Positions 54,873-63,557 of a stretch of DNA of 64,000 nucleotides are shown piece by piece. Within the stretch, counting starts at the first letter, position 1; every line of letters starts with the position of its first letter. The position numbers and the translations under genes are program-made. Location: contig LVCE01000004.1 of assembly GCA_002095075.2 (NCBI GenBank), positions 124,001-188,000 on the forward strand, given 5' to 3'. This DNA is from Francisella endosymbiont of Ornithodoros moubata (GTDB lineage: Bacteria; Pseudomonadota; Gammaproteobacteria; Francisellales; Francisellaceae). The notes under the pieces are model-generated. The model was given only the letters and a program-made list of their open reading frames with translations. It did no database searches and was not told where the DNA came from.

Positions 54873-55559
54873 TTACTTAATTACTTTATCCTTTTGTACA
54901 AAGTAACCAACCCCTCTAATAGTTTGTATAAAATTAGGAATATTAATTTTTTTTCTCAAATTATGCATATGCACTTCTAAGGTGTTTGTATCCATTTCTT
55001 TATCTGTAGAATAAACCTCTTCTAAAAGCTGAGTCTTCGGCACTACTCTGCCAGCATTTTGTACTAGTATCGCAAGTAGTGCTAACTCTTTTTTAGACAC
55101 TGGAATAATAATACCATCTTTAGTTACTGTTTCAGAACTTGGATTAAAACTATAATCGCCAAATCTAATCTCTTCATTAAGACTTTTACCGCATCTAGTA
55201 TTGATGCGGCGAGAAATAGCCTTAATTCTAGCAACAAGCTCCTTTAGCTCAAATGGCTTTGTCAGATAATCATCAGCACCAAGGTCTAGGCCTTTAATTC
55301 TATCTTCTAAACCATCTCTAGCAGTCAACAAGATTATTGGAACTTTAATACCTCTATTTCTAACATTCCTTAGAACTTCTAAACCTGTCTTTATTGGTAT
55401 ACCAATATCTAAAACAACTATGTTATACAAACCAGATTCTATAAAAGTTTGTGCTGCTTCACCGTCTGAAACTAGGTTTACAATAAGTCCATCTTTTTGT
55501 AAAGCTTCTAATAAACCTTCTCCTAAATTAAGATCATCTTCAGCTAACAATAATCTCAT
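54873..55559 (-). CDS. qseB: OmpR-family response regulator (QseB/PmrA-like), orphan
   Basis: A 228-residue response regulator. The receiver has MRLLLAEDDLNLGEGLLEAL, the phospho-acceptor Asp in YNIVVLDIGIPIKTGLEVL (about residue 51) and LGADDYLTKPFELKELVARI. The winged-helix domain has VSKKELALLAILVQNAGRVV and NTLEVHMHNLRKKI with RGVGYFV. No kinase gene is adjacent. In Francisella the PmrA/QseB regulator is known as an orphan tied to virulence gene control, and its place before lepB fits that gene. The assignment to that ortholog is by context and similarity of type. Confidence 0.87.
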   Translation of the reverse strand: MRLLLAEDDLNLGEGLLEALQKDGLIVNLVSDGEAAQTFIESGLYNIVVLDIGIPIKTGLEVLRNVRNRGIKVPIILLTARDGLEDRIKGLDLGADDYLTKPFELKELVARIKAISRRINTRCGKSLNEEIRFGDYSFNPSSETVTKDGIIIPVSKKELALLAILVQNAGRVVPKTQLLEEVYSTDKEMDTNTLEVHMHNLRKKINIPNFIQTIRGVGYFVQKDKVIK

Positions 55560-55639
55560 AATTCACCTTTACTGTTAAAAATATTTTGCATAGCATTTTA
55601 TTAAAACAAGTATATAGTATAAGATACATAAAATAAATA

Positions 55640-56163
55640 TTTAATTTAAAATCACTAATGCTCCCAAAAAGCTTGCTCAAAGCCCTTTCATCACTAACAA
55701 CTGTTACTACTCCTATTGTCTGCATAATGTCTATAACTATAGTTTTTTATCAGCAGTAATATTGCCGTTAAAATAAATCCCCGTAGCACCATAGCCTAAG
55801 CTACTAGTATATTAGGAATCGTTCTAGCAAAACAGATCTCTTTATTAAATAATCTCTCATATGCATTAGTCTGTATCCCCGTAGCTACTGTAACTATTAC
55901 TTGTCTAGATGTAACTACCTCTCTAATATTTTTGATAAGTTCAGGCATATTTTGTGGCTTAATTGCTAAAATAAGGATATCAGCAAGTTTAACTGCATCT
56001 AGTAATGAGGCAGATATCTCAATATTGTATTTATAGATAAGTTTAAGCACTTATAATCATTTCTATCAAAAACAATTATATCTTGACCCTTATAACCATG
56101 GGAAGTCATGCCAGCAATCATTGCTGCTACCATATTGCCACCACCGATAAAACATATTTTCAT
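55640..56163 (-). pseudogene. proC: proC (pyrroline-5-carboxylate reductase), frameshifted and 3'-truncated
   Basis: Last enzyme of proline synthesis. The N terminus MKICFIGGGNMVAAMIAG with GQDIIVFDRND is intact in one frame. It is followed by ADILILAIKPQNMPELIKNI and ICFARTIPNILVA in a second, and by LGYGATGIYFNG and IGVVTVVSDERALSKLFGS in a third. The sequence then leaves the family just before the dimerisation domain, so about 100 C-terminal residues are missing. At least three breaks (near 56050, 55797 and 55740) are visible. The strain might need proline or use another route. It lies upstream of qseB. Confidence 0.85.
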
Positions 56164-56269
56164 TAATTTACTCTACCAATATTTCAAAATACATGTACCT
56201 AAAGGATAACATTTACAACAAATATTGCTAATATATTCTTAAGCAAACAACTTATATAAAGTCTGTAGT

Positions 56270-56848
56270 ATGAAAGAAATAGCTTTAGCCTCTAGTAATA
56301 AAGGTAAGATTAAAGAATTTACTAACATTTTTAATCAAAAGAATATTAAGATTATCCCTCAAACAGATTTTAATGTTCCTCATGCTGATGAAGTTGGACT
56401 TAGCTTTATTGAGAACGCTATTTTAAAAGCAAGAAACTGCGCTAAACATACAGGTCGAGCTGCGATTGCTGATGATTCAGGGCTTGAAGTATTTTCTTTA
56501 AATGGTGAGCCTGGAATCTATTCAGCAAGGTATTGTGGAGAACATGGTAACAATAAGGCTAATATACAAAAATTACTAGCTAAATTAGCTGGTAATGATA
56601 ATAGGAACGCTAGATTTGTTTGTGCCCTAGCATATGTAGAGCATGAGCTTGACCCAACCCCAATTTTAGCTTATGGTTTTTTAGAGGGACAGATAGCTTA
56701 TCAAACTAGTGGTTCAAATGGTTTTGGTTATGATCCTATATTCGTATTGCCACAATTGCAAAAAACCTTAGCTGAAATCTCTGAAATAGATAAAAATCAA
56801 ATAAGCCATAGAGCCCTTGCACTTGATAAAATGATACAACTACTATAG
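56270..56848 (+). CDS. rdgB: dITP/XTP pyrophosphatase RdgB
   Basis: Hydrolyses deaminated purine nucleotides (dITP, XTP) to keep them out of DNA and RNA. The 192-residue HAM1-fold protein begins [17 protein letters not shown] and has the acidic motif [32 protein letters not shown], and the C-terminal [15 protein letters not shown] with the ISHRALAL end. Length and motifs are standard. It is divergent from the proC remnant, with about 107 nt between the starts. Confidence 0.96.
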   Translation: MKEIALASSNKGKIKEFTNIFNQKNIKIIPQTDFNVPHADEVGLSFIENAILKARNCAKHTGRAAIADDSGLEVFSLNGEPGIYSARYCGEHGNNKANIQKLLAKLAGNDNRNARFVCALAYVEHELDPTPILAYGFLEGQIAYQTSGSNGFGYDPIFVLPQLQKTLAEISEIDKNQISHRALALDKMIQLL

Positions 56849-56954
56849 AAAACTAAATTTTACCAATTTAGATTATATAAATTTATATTGTTATGTGCTA
56901 AAATGTACAAATAATTCTTATCAAGAATATAACAATTAGCTTTAGGTTTAAAGA

Positions 56955-58250
56955 GTGGAACAATTAAAAAAATTCTTTTATGTTTTTCTAGCTCACATAT
57001 ACTCGAGCTTATTTATTGTATATATACCCTTTCTATATGTAAAAAAATTAAAAAGAAGCTTCAAAAATATCAATTATAGAAAAAGATGGGCTGAAAGATT
57101 CGCACAAACTAGCCTTCGATTTGACAGCAGCATATGGATACATTCAGTATCAGTTGGTGAAACTATTTCTGCTGCGCCACTAGTAAAAAAATTACTAAAA
57201 AATTTTCCTGATGAAAATTTTATTATAACCACAACTACACCAACTGGTAGTGATGTTGTAAATAATTTATATAGTAAATATTCAAATATACATCATATGT
57301 ATATCCCTTATGATATAATTCCATTTATTAATAGTTTTTTCGTTAAAGTCAATCCTAAAATTTTTATAATTATTGAAACAGAAATTTGGCCAAATATTCT
57401 AAATAAATGTTTTGCTGAAAAAGTTCCTGTAATAATAACAAATGCCAGACTATCGAAAAAATCAATGAGAAACTATACCAAAATTCCTTTTGGTAAAGAA
57501 TTTCTATTTAAGAATCTATCTCACATCAATGCTCAAACTGAGAAAGATGCCAAGAGATTTCATTCTTTGGGAGCAAATAAAAACAATATTTCTGTAACAG
57601 GAAACTTAAAATATAACCTTATCACTCCAGAAAACCTTGAAAATAAAATAGATAGCATCAAAGATAGTTTAGAAGTTAGACCAACATGGATCGCAGGCAG
57701 TACTCATCAAGGCGAGGAAGAAATAATCCTTGAAGCACATAAACAAATCTTAAAAATACGTCCAAACTGTTTATTAATATTGGTTCCAAGACATAAAGAA
57801 CGCTTTCAGAAAGTAGAAAAACTAATCTCGAATAATTCTTTGACATACCAAAAAAGAAGTTCTTTAGAATGTCAAATCTCTAGTCACACCCAAGTATATT
57901 TAGGCGATACAATGGGTGAACTGCTACATCTTTATTACATTGCAGATATAACTTTCGTTGGCGGAACTTTAATAGATAATGGTGGACATAATTTACTTGA
58001 ACCAGCTGCACTAGCAAAACCAATTTTAAGCGGTACAAGTCTTTATAATTTTAGTCAAATATCCAAAGAACTAATTCGTAATAAAGCTCTAACTCGTGTA
58101 AGAAGTCAACAAGAGCTTGCAAATAACATCCTTAAAATATTAGAAGATAAACAACTATCACAACAGATGTCTTCAGGCGCGCTTAAAACCTTTAAAGCGC
58201 ATAGTGATGTGCTTGAAAAGCAGTATAATAATATCGTAAAATTTTTATGA
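56955..58250 (+). CDS. waaA: Kdo transferase WaaA (KdtA)
   Basis: GT30-family enzyme that transfers Kdo from CMP-Kdo to lipid IVA, building the LPS inner core. The 431-residue protein starts with GTG. It has an N-terminal membrane anchor (FFYVFLAHIYSSLFIVYIPF), the catalytic-base region WIHSVSVGETISAAPLV, FIITTTTPTGSDVV, the IIETEIWPNIL block, and in the C-terminal half WIAGSTHQGEEEIIL and LGDTMGELLHLYYIADITFV with FVGGTLIDNGGHNLLEPAAL. Its stop overlaps the ispA start (ATGA), so the two are coupled. Confidence 0.95.
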   Translation: MEQLKKFFYVFLAHIYSSLFIVYIPFLYVKKLKRSFKNINYRKRWAERFAQTSLRFDSSIWIHSVSVGETISAAPLVKKLLKNFPDENFIITTTTPTGSDVVNNLYSKYSNIHHMYIPYDIIPFINSFFVKVNPKIFIIIETEIWPNILNKCFAEKVPVIITNARLSKKSMRNYTKIPFGKEFLFKNLSHINAQTEKDAKRFHSLGANKNNISVTGNLKYNLITPENLENKIDSIKDSLEVRPTWIAGSTHQGEEEIILEAHKQILKIRPNCLLILVPRHKERFQKVEKLISNNSLTYQKRSSLECQISSHTQVYLGDTMGELLHLYYIADITFVGGTLIDNGGHNLLEPAALAKPILSGTSLYNFSQISKELIRNKALTRVRSQQELANNILKILEDKQLSQQMSSGALKTFKAHSDVLEKQYNNIVKFL

Positions 58251-59128
58251 GTAGTGAAAAGATAATAAAAGATTTCGAAATTTTTGCTGAAAAAGTATTT
58301 ACTCAGTTTGGATGTATATCCAAAACATTACTAAGTGCGATGTATTATAGTTTTTTTAGTGGTGGTAAGAGAATAAGAGCACAGTTTGTTTATGTAATTG
58401 GCGAGGCTTTAGCTATTGATAAAGCAAACTGTGATAAAATTGCTTTTGCAATAGAATCTATCCATACCTACTCGCTAATACATGATGATCTTCCTGTTAT
58501 GGATAATGATAGACTCCGTAGGGGTAAACCTACTTGTCATATCAAATTTAATGAAGCTACTGCAACATTAGCAGGTGATGCCTTACAATCTTTAGCTTTT
58601 GAAATATTACAAGATATCAACTGTCGAGATATAGATAAACTAAGAAAAATAAATAAATTCTTTGCTCAATGCTGTGGCGCTAATGGTATGGTTGGTGGTC
58701 AACAGTTAGATATTGAGGGTGAGAATAAAAAACTTATGCTTAATGAGTTAGAGATATTACATGCTAACAAAACTGCAAAAATGTTTAGAGCATGTATAGT
58801 TTTACCTTATATTCTCTCACAAAATCAAAATAACAAAAAAGAAGATTTATTAATAAGGTTATCAGACTTAATAGGTTTATGCTTTCAGATTAAAGATGAT
58901 ATTTTAGATGTCACGAAGACAACTACTGAGCTAGGGAAAACTAGTGCTAAAGATATAGATGCTAATAAATCCACATATGTTTCATTAATAGGATTGGAAG
59001 GCGCAAATAAATATTTATTAGATAAAAAAAATGAAATCAATCAAATTATCAACAACCTCAAAAATAACAACATTAGCTCAATCAAACTTGAAAAACTTAT
59101 TAATTTAGTTATTAATAGAAACTGTTAG
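58247..59128 (+). CDS. ispA: Farnesyl-diphosphate synthase-type prenyltransferase IspA
   Basis: Short-chain trans-prenyl synthase of 293 residues that condenses isopentenyl diphosphate units to geranyl and farnesyl diphosphate. It thus feeds undecaprenyl carrier and quinone synthesis. The first Asp-rich motif is IHDDLPVMDNDRLRRGKPT, preceded by GGKRIRAQFVYVIGE. The second is FQIKDDILDVTKTT, and KTSAKDIDANKSTYVSLIG follows. The residues before the first motif (IESIHTYSLI) fit the FPP-synthase type. It overlaps waaA by 4 nt. The gene is intact. Confidence 0.93.
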   Translation: MSSEKIIKDFEIFAEKVFTQFGCISKTLLSAMYYSFFSGGKRIRAQFVYVIGEALAIDKANCDKIAFAIESIHTYSLIHDDLPVMDNDRLRRGKPTCHIKFNEATATLAGDALQSLAFEILQDINCRDIDKLRKINKFFAQCCGANGMVGGQQLDIEGENKKLMLNELEILHANKTAKMFRACIVLPYILSQNQNNKKEDLLIRLSDLIGLCFQIKDDILDVTKTTTELGKTSAKDIDANKSTYVSLIGLEGANKYLLDKKNEINQIINNLKNNNISSIKLEKLINLVINRNC

Positions 59129-59174
59129 TTATTTTTGCTACAATTCCGTAAGTTTATTTAAAAGTTAATTTAAA

Positions 59175-59933
59175 ATGCAAACCCTACAAAAAATATATGC
59201 TTGGCTAGTGCATCTTTTTACATCATTAGGTGCTGTATTTGGTGTCTTAGCTATTATATTTTCAATAGAAGCTGCCAAAACAATTGTATTAGGTCAAACG
59301 TATCTACATCACTACTATATTAAGCTTTCAATGTTTAGCATTATAATGGCGATATTTATTGACTCAATAGATGGTAGCCTAGCGAGATTGGTTGATATCA
59401 AAAAACTTGCTCCTCTAGATGGCTCCCTTCTTGATAACATTATAGACTTTACAACATATTCAATTGTTCCTTGCATTTGGATATATGTGTCTGCAATAGT
59501 TAGCCAACAATGGCTAATTCCAATAATAATAATGATAACTATTTCTTCTTCTTATCAGTTCTGTCAACTAAATGCAAAAACTAATGATTATTTTTTTGTC
59601 GGCTTTCCAAGTTACTGGAATGTTATAGTAATGTATATGATGTGTTTTCAGTCAAGTCAATTGATTAATGAAATAACGATAATAATATTATCAATATTCT
59701 CTTTTATACCGATAAAATATATATACCTATCAAGAACTGAGCATATTAGTGAGAGTAAATTTGTCAAAACATTTACATTTATTTTCACAATGTTAGTGGC
59801 TATTGTAACTTTCTTAGCAGTACTACTTTACCCACTAAAAACACCAACACCTCTAATAACAATAATATTAATGTTCTCAATATTTTATATATTTTTTAGT
59901 CTAAAGCTAAATTTTAAACCTGTAAAAAGTTAA
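59175..59933 (+). CDS. pcs: Phosphatidylcholine synthase Pcs
   Basis: A 252-residue membrane CDP-alcohol phosphatidyltransferase. Seven or eight hydrophobic helices surround the catalytic pattern DGSLARLVDIKKLAPLDG and SLLDNIIDFTTYSIVP, which gives the DGxxAR(x)nGxxxDxxxD signature. The LDNIIDFxTYxxVP version and the later FFVGFPSYWNV segment are characteristic of bacterial Pcs, which makes phosphatidylcholine from CDP-diacylglycerol and choline. This would need choline from the host. The gene follows ispA by 46 nt and is intact. Confidence 0.87.
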   Translation: MQTLQKIYAWLVHLFTSLGAVFGVLAIIFSIEAAKTIVLGQTYLHHYYIKLSMFSIIMAIFIDSIDGSLARLVDIKKLAPLDGSLLDNIIDFTTYSIVPCIWIYVSAIVSQQWLIPIIIMITISSSYQFCQLNAKTNDYFFVGFPSYWNVIVMYMMCFQSSQLINEITIIILSIFSFIPIKYIYLSRTEHISESKFVKTFTFIFTMLVAIVTFLAVLLYPLKTPTPLITIILMFSIFYIFFSLKLNFKPVKS

Positions 59934-60002
59934 TCTGTTTATCTCTTAATCACTTCTATATGATAATATATTAGCTAAGTTAAGCTGTTTTTATAATTCT
60001 AT

Positions 60003-60810
60003 ATGAAAGTTTTAAGCCAAGAGGAGCGCCAAAAGCTCTTTTAGAAAATATTTTTCCATATAAGCATAAAATTCCATGTAATGTATATGAAAAACAAAAG
60101 CATTATCTACAAATAGAACTATTAAAATTTCAAAAGTGGGTAAAAGAAAATAATAAAAAAGTTCTGGTAATTTTTGAAGGGCGAGATGCCGCTGGTAAGG
60201 GTGGAACTATAAAAAGAATGATGGAACATCTCAATCCACGTGGTGCTAAGGTAATTGCCCTAGAGAAACCATCAGAACGAGAGAGAAATCAATGGTACTT
60301 TCAAAGATACATAGAATATCTACCATCTGGGGGGAAATAGTACTTTTTGATAGATCTTGGTATAATCGTGCTGGAGTTGAAAGAGTTATGGGATTCTGTA
60401 CCGAAAGGGAATATTTTTTATTCCTAGAACAGGCTCCTCAACTAGAGAAAATGCTAGTTGATAGTGGTACTATGATAATAAAGTTTTGGTTCTCAGTTAA
60501 CCAACAGGAACAAAAAAACAGATTTACTGCCAGAGAAAGTCACCCTTTAAAACAATGGAAACTTAGCCCAATAGATAAAGCATCTTTAGATAAATGGGAT
60601 GATTATACTGAAGCTAAAGAAAGAATGTTTATATATACGGACAAACCATACGCACCATGGGTAATCGTTAAATCTGATGATAAAAAGTGCGCCCGACTAA
60701 ATGCAATAAGATATATACTTAATAACGCTGAGTATGACAACAAAGATCATGAGGTAGCAATCCCACCGGATCCTCTTATCGTAGGTACATCTTCAAAAAT
60801 ATATAAATAA
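60003..60810 (+). pseudogene. PPK2-family polyphosphate kinase, frameshifted in a G-run
   Basis: PPK2 enzymes move phosphate between polyphosphate and nucleotides. The N-terminal half reads FKPRGAPKALLENIFPYKHK and VIFEGRDAAGKGGTIKRMME (Walker A), then ALEKPSERERNQWYFQRY. At a run of six G (about 60328-60333) one base appears missing and the frame stops soon after. The second half, open from 60292 to 60810, has IVLFDRSWYNRAGVERVMGF (Walker B region), IIKFWFSVNQQEQ and WVIVKSDDKKCARLNAIRYI. The start is also unclear: an ATG at 60003 is out of frame with the open reading. A single G-run lesion could be a sequencing error or phase variation. Confidence 0.82.
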
Positions 60811-60832
60811 CACTCTAAAACAAAAATAGCTC

Positions 60833-60861
60833 TTGACTAATAGCCTTATTTTAAATATAAT
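60833..60861 (+). promoter_or_regulatory. Sigma-70 promoter of the tRNA gene
   Basis: TTGACT (60833-60838) and TATAAT (60856-60861) stand exactly 17 nt apart, one mismatch from perfect consensus. The expected start of transcription, near 60868, is a few bases before the tRNA at 60876. This is one of the best promoters in the window. Confidence 0.85.
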
Positions 60862-60875
60862 TACGTCTAAGTTTT

Positions 60876-60952
60876 GGGCCTATAGCTCAGTTGGTTAGAG
60901 CGCCGGACTCATAATCCGTAGGTCGTAGGTTCGAGTCCTACTGGGCCCACCA
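60876..60952 (+). tRNA. tRNA with CAU anticodon, probably tRNA-Ile2 (k2C AU)
   Basis: A 77-nt cloverleaf with encoded CCA. The acceptor GGGCCTA pairs with TGGGCCC (one G-U pair). The D-loop is AGCTCAGTTGGTTAGAGC, the anticodon arm is CCGGACTCATAATCCGT-like with loop CTCATAA, and the T-arm has GGTTCGAGTCC. The CAU anticodon fits either elongator Met or the minor isoleucine tRNA whose C34 becomes lysidine. The acceptor stem (GGGCCTA) and the CTCATAA loop resemble bacterial tRNA-Ile2 more than tRNA-Met. It is not an initiator, as the acceptor begins with a paired G-C. Confidence 0.93.
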
Positions 60953-61581
60953 AACATATTTCTCATACTGTTTCATACTATATCACAAATCAAATAATAA
61001 AGATGTTTTGATATATCTTTGTTGTATCAAACTATGTATTACTTAGATTATTTAATCCTTGATAGTAGTAGATTATATTGTGGTGTACATTAAGAGTACT
61101 TGTACCCATTTTCAATTTACACTCATGGCTAAAATAAGTAAGCAAAAATATTACACATATCTTTGATAGATTCATCGCTCACAGCTACTTATCTAAATCT
61201 GCTAGCAAGACTAGTATTAAATAAAGCTCATTTTATTAAAAAAAATATTTCATGTTAACTTTTCTCAATATTTTTAATTTTTATTGTAGTTAATGTAGTA
61301 ATTTAAAATGTAGTAACGAGACAGGATAATACAATATAAAGATAATTAATATGCTACTAATTAAAATAAATTATTAAGCACTTTCTAGGTTTGCTACCGA
61401 AAGAGTGCTTAATCTATTAGGCACCAAATTTGTACTTCAATAGTTTTGTCAGTAGTAACCAGCTTGAGAAACTCTATTTTCCCTTTTCTAAATTAAAAAT
61501 CTAGAAAACAATATAGAAAGTATAGCTTTATAAAAAAATCTAAATGTAGTATACAAGATTGATTTTTTTAAATCATGCTTT
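60953..61581. other. Gene-free stretch after the tRNA
   Basis: No frame of useful length on either strand. Apart from one hairpin (61376-61410, listed separately) I see only AT-rich sequence. No integrase, attachment-site duplication of the tRNA end, or transposase is visible. Confidence 0.55.
61376..61410. terminator. Hairpin, possible terminator or small structured element
   Basis: AAGCACT and AGTGCTT form the outer stem. CTTTC-type and GAAAG-type bases continue it, and GGT/ACC can pair inside the loop, giving a long imperfect stem of about 12 bp. No clear T-run follows on either side, so an intrinsic terminator is uncertain. It stands alone in a gene-free region between the tRNA and the VOC relic. 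Confidence 0.4.
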
Positions 61582-61914
61582 CTATACCTCTTCGTCTGAC
61601 AAATCAGTTTGTATAAACTCTATTATCGCTACATTTTCCTCAACTATAGCAACTTTAAATCCTTCTATAGGAAAATAAGGTTCTAAAAGAACATTTTTAT
61701 TCTTAATAACACTATCTAAATCTGTTACTTTATAGGCTATATGAGATAGTGTTTGAATTAAATTTATTTATAGGCAGTTTAGTCTAAAACGATAATATTG
61801 TATTCTGTCTGGGAGTTCACCACTTGAGGTATACATATCCATAATAGGGCTATAGCGTTCTCCAGGTCGTCGTTCAGTGACAGAAATTCCTACATGGTGG
61901 TATTCGTATTTCAT
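61582..61914 (-). pseudogene. VOC/glyoxalase-family gene with one in-frame stop
   Basis: Starts MKYEYHHVGISVTERRPGER, then SPIMDMYTSSGELPDRIQYY, and after an in-frame TAA (61768-61770) continues in the same frame with LIQTLSHIAYKVTDLDSVI, VLLEPYFPIEGFKVAIVEEN and IEFIQTDLSDEEV. The HHVGIS opening, the HIAYKV metal-ligand strand and the VAIVEEN...IEF ending are a known vicinal-oxygen-chelate subfamily of unknown substrate. A single substitution accounts for the break. The truncated product of 48 residues would lack half of the metal site. Confidence 0.8.
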
Positions 61915-62028
61915 AACTTTTTATCCATATTTTTTATTTATATCTATATTATAAAAAAAATTATTAATTAATTTAATCAAATTATAGCCATGCTTTATAA
62001 ATCTCTGGTTTATAATAATAACAGAAAC

Positions 62029-62841
62029 ATAAAAGATTAATAAATATTTTAAATTATTCACAATTAAGATGTTTTATAAAAATTGTAGAATATTTAAGTT
62101 ACAAACAAGTTAGTGCTGAACTTTGTATTTCAACTACAGTTGTAAGTAAGCAAATAAAAACCTAGAAAATCAAATATCTGAGAGACTATTTTTTCGTAAC
62201 ACGAGGAATGTCCAGCTAATAACTTTTGGTATAATAATGTTTGATAAATGCCAGAGTTTACTTAAAGAAGGTAAATAATCTTCAAAAATTTCTAGAGTCT
62301 AGACAAAAAACTCCTCAAGGTAAATTAACTGTATTAGTATTAAAGACTTTAGCTAAAAAACTAATCTTAAAGCATCTAAGTGACCTTATAAATAAATATC
62401 CTCTAATTGAGAGTGAACTAATATTTTCTGAACAAAATGGTGATTTAGCAAAAAGCAATATTAATATAATAGTAGGTTTTCCTCAAATTCCCCTTATTAC
62501 TGACAACCTTAAATATAGAAAAATGCAACTCATATCAAATATATTATGTACCACCACTTGATTTAATTTAAAAATACGGTACACCAAATACAATAAAAGA
62601 TTTACTCAATTATCCATTTATATCATATAGCCTAAGAAAACCATGGACAAAGCTGCTCTTAGAAAAGAGATTATATATCATGTTCCACACCAATATTATT
62701 TATGGATGACTTTAATGTACTTAATCAAGTCTGTAAAGATAGGATTGGAATTTTTTAACTGTTGATAGCTTAGTTGAAAAAGATATAAAAGACAGAAATC
62801 TAATACAAATTCTACCTGATGTAAAGTTTAAGAAATATTAG
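62029..62841 (+). pseudogene. LysR-type transcriptional regulator, broken
   Basis: The N-terminal helix-turn-helix is readable: ILNYSQLRCFIKIVEYLSYK and ELCISTTVVSKQIK, then NQISERLFFRNTRNVQL. Frame breaks lie near 62160 and 62270, the longest open part is 62241-62561 (TPQGKLTVLVLKTLAKKLIL, PLIESELIFSEQNGDL), and further breaks follow near 62565 and 62700. The end is LIQILPDVKFKKY. No clear ATG remains. The arrangement beside the VOC relic, with divergent starts about 115 nt apart, suggests this regulator once controlled that gene, as LysR regulators often do. Confidence 0.82.
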
Positions 62842-62910
62842 ATATTCATTTTTTATCAAAAATTATGGACATGATTAACCAAAAATAAAAGTTTTTTTAT
62901 ATTTTTATTG

Positions 62911-63498
62911 TTATAAAATTGCTGCTAAATAGTTTTGTTTATCTTTTTTAGTAAGTCTAACTTTATGCTCATTCATTAACGTACCATGAAAAGACTTAGC
63001 TAAATCTTCTAAGACATCTAGCATTAATTTATAGCATGTTTTAACATCATAATCGATACTGGCAAGTTTTCTACAATTCATTACAGCGATAATACCAGTT
63101 ATACTACCATCTTTAGCACTAAAAAACTCTTGCTCTTGGTTATCAAGTAAAATGCTAAAGATAACATCCTTATAATTAACTTTTTGGAAAACCTTGTCAT
63201 CAGTATATTTCACTCCATAGTACTTTAAAAATTCGGTTAAATCTTTTATTTGAATTGGTTCAATCGCTTCAAAGTAAAGTAGTAAAAAACCATCTCTTAA
63301 GAGCGGATATTCATGCTGAATATTTTCAACATTAGCAGCATGTTCTGAGTAACTTTTAGCTTGAGTTATAAGCTCTTGAGTATTACTTTGTTCAATATTT
63401 CTAAGTATTTCTAATTGTTTGAGACGCAAACTTTTACGATATAAATCTATTATGATCAATATCACCAAAACTAAAACTAATGCCAATATTATTGTCAT
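62911..63498 (-). CDS. zipA: ZipA-like cell-division protein
   Basis: A 195-residue protein with one N-terminal membrane helix (IILALVLVLVILIIIDLY), then a basic and Gln/Glu-rich stretch and a C-terminal globular domain from about residue 65. This domain (LLLYFEAIEPIQIKDLTEFL, FSAKDGSITGIIAVMNCRKL, CYKLMLDVLEDLAKSFHGTL, NEHKVRLTKKDKQNYL) follows the pattern of the ZipA FtsZ-binding domain. ZipA tethers FtsZ to the inner membrane. The linker is far shorter than the Pro/Gln-rich one of E. coli ZipA (about 330 residues in all). The family call is by pattern and length and is less sure than its neighbours. Confidence 0.65.
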   Translation of the reverse strand: MTIILALVLVLVILIIIDLYRKSLRLKQLEILRNIEQSNTQELITQAKSYSEHAANVENIQHEYPLLRDGFLLLYFEAIEPIQIKDLTEFLKYYGVKYTDDKVFQKVNYKDVIFSILLDNQEQEFFSAKDGSITGIIAVMNCRKLASIDYDVKTCYKLMLDVLEDLAKSFHGTLMNEHKVRLTKKDKQNYLAAIL

Positions 63499-63557
63499 TT
63501 ACCTAACACCTATAATGTTTTTATACTCATGTATTATATCTCTAAAGACTATAAAAA

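Noticed and set aside
55540..55725. Separate small gene upstream of qseB
   Set aside because: The frame contains the IGVVTVVSDERAL segment of ProC, so it belongs to the broken proC.
60876..60952. tRNA gene as attachment site of a genomic island
   Set aside because: No integrase gene and no repeated copy of the tRNA 3' end is visible downstream to 64000.
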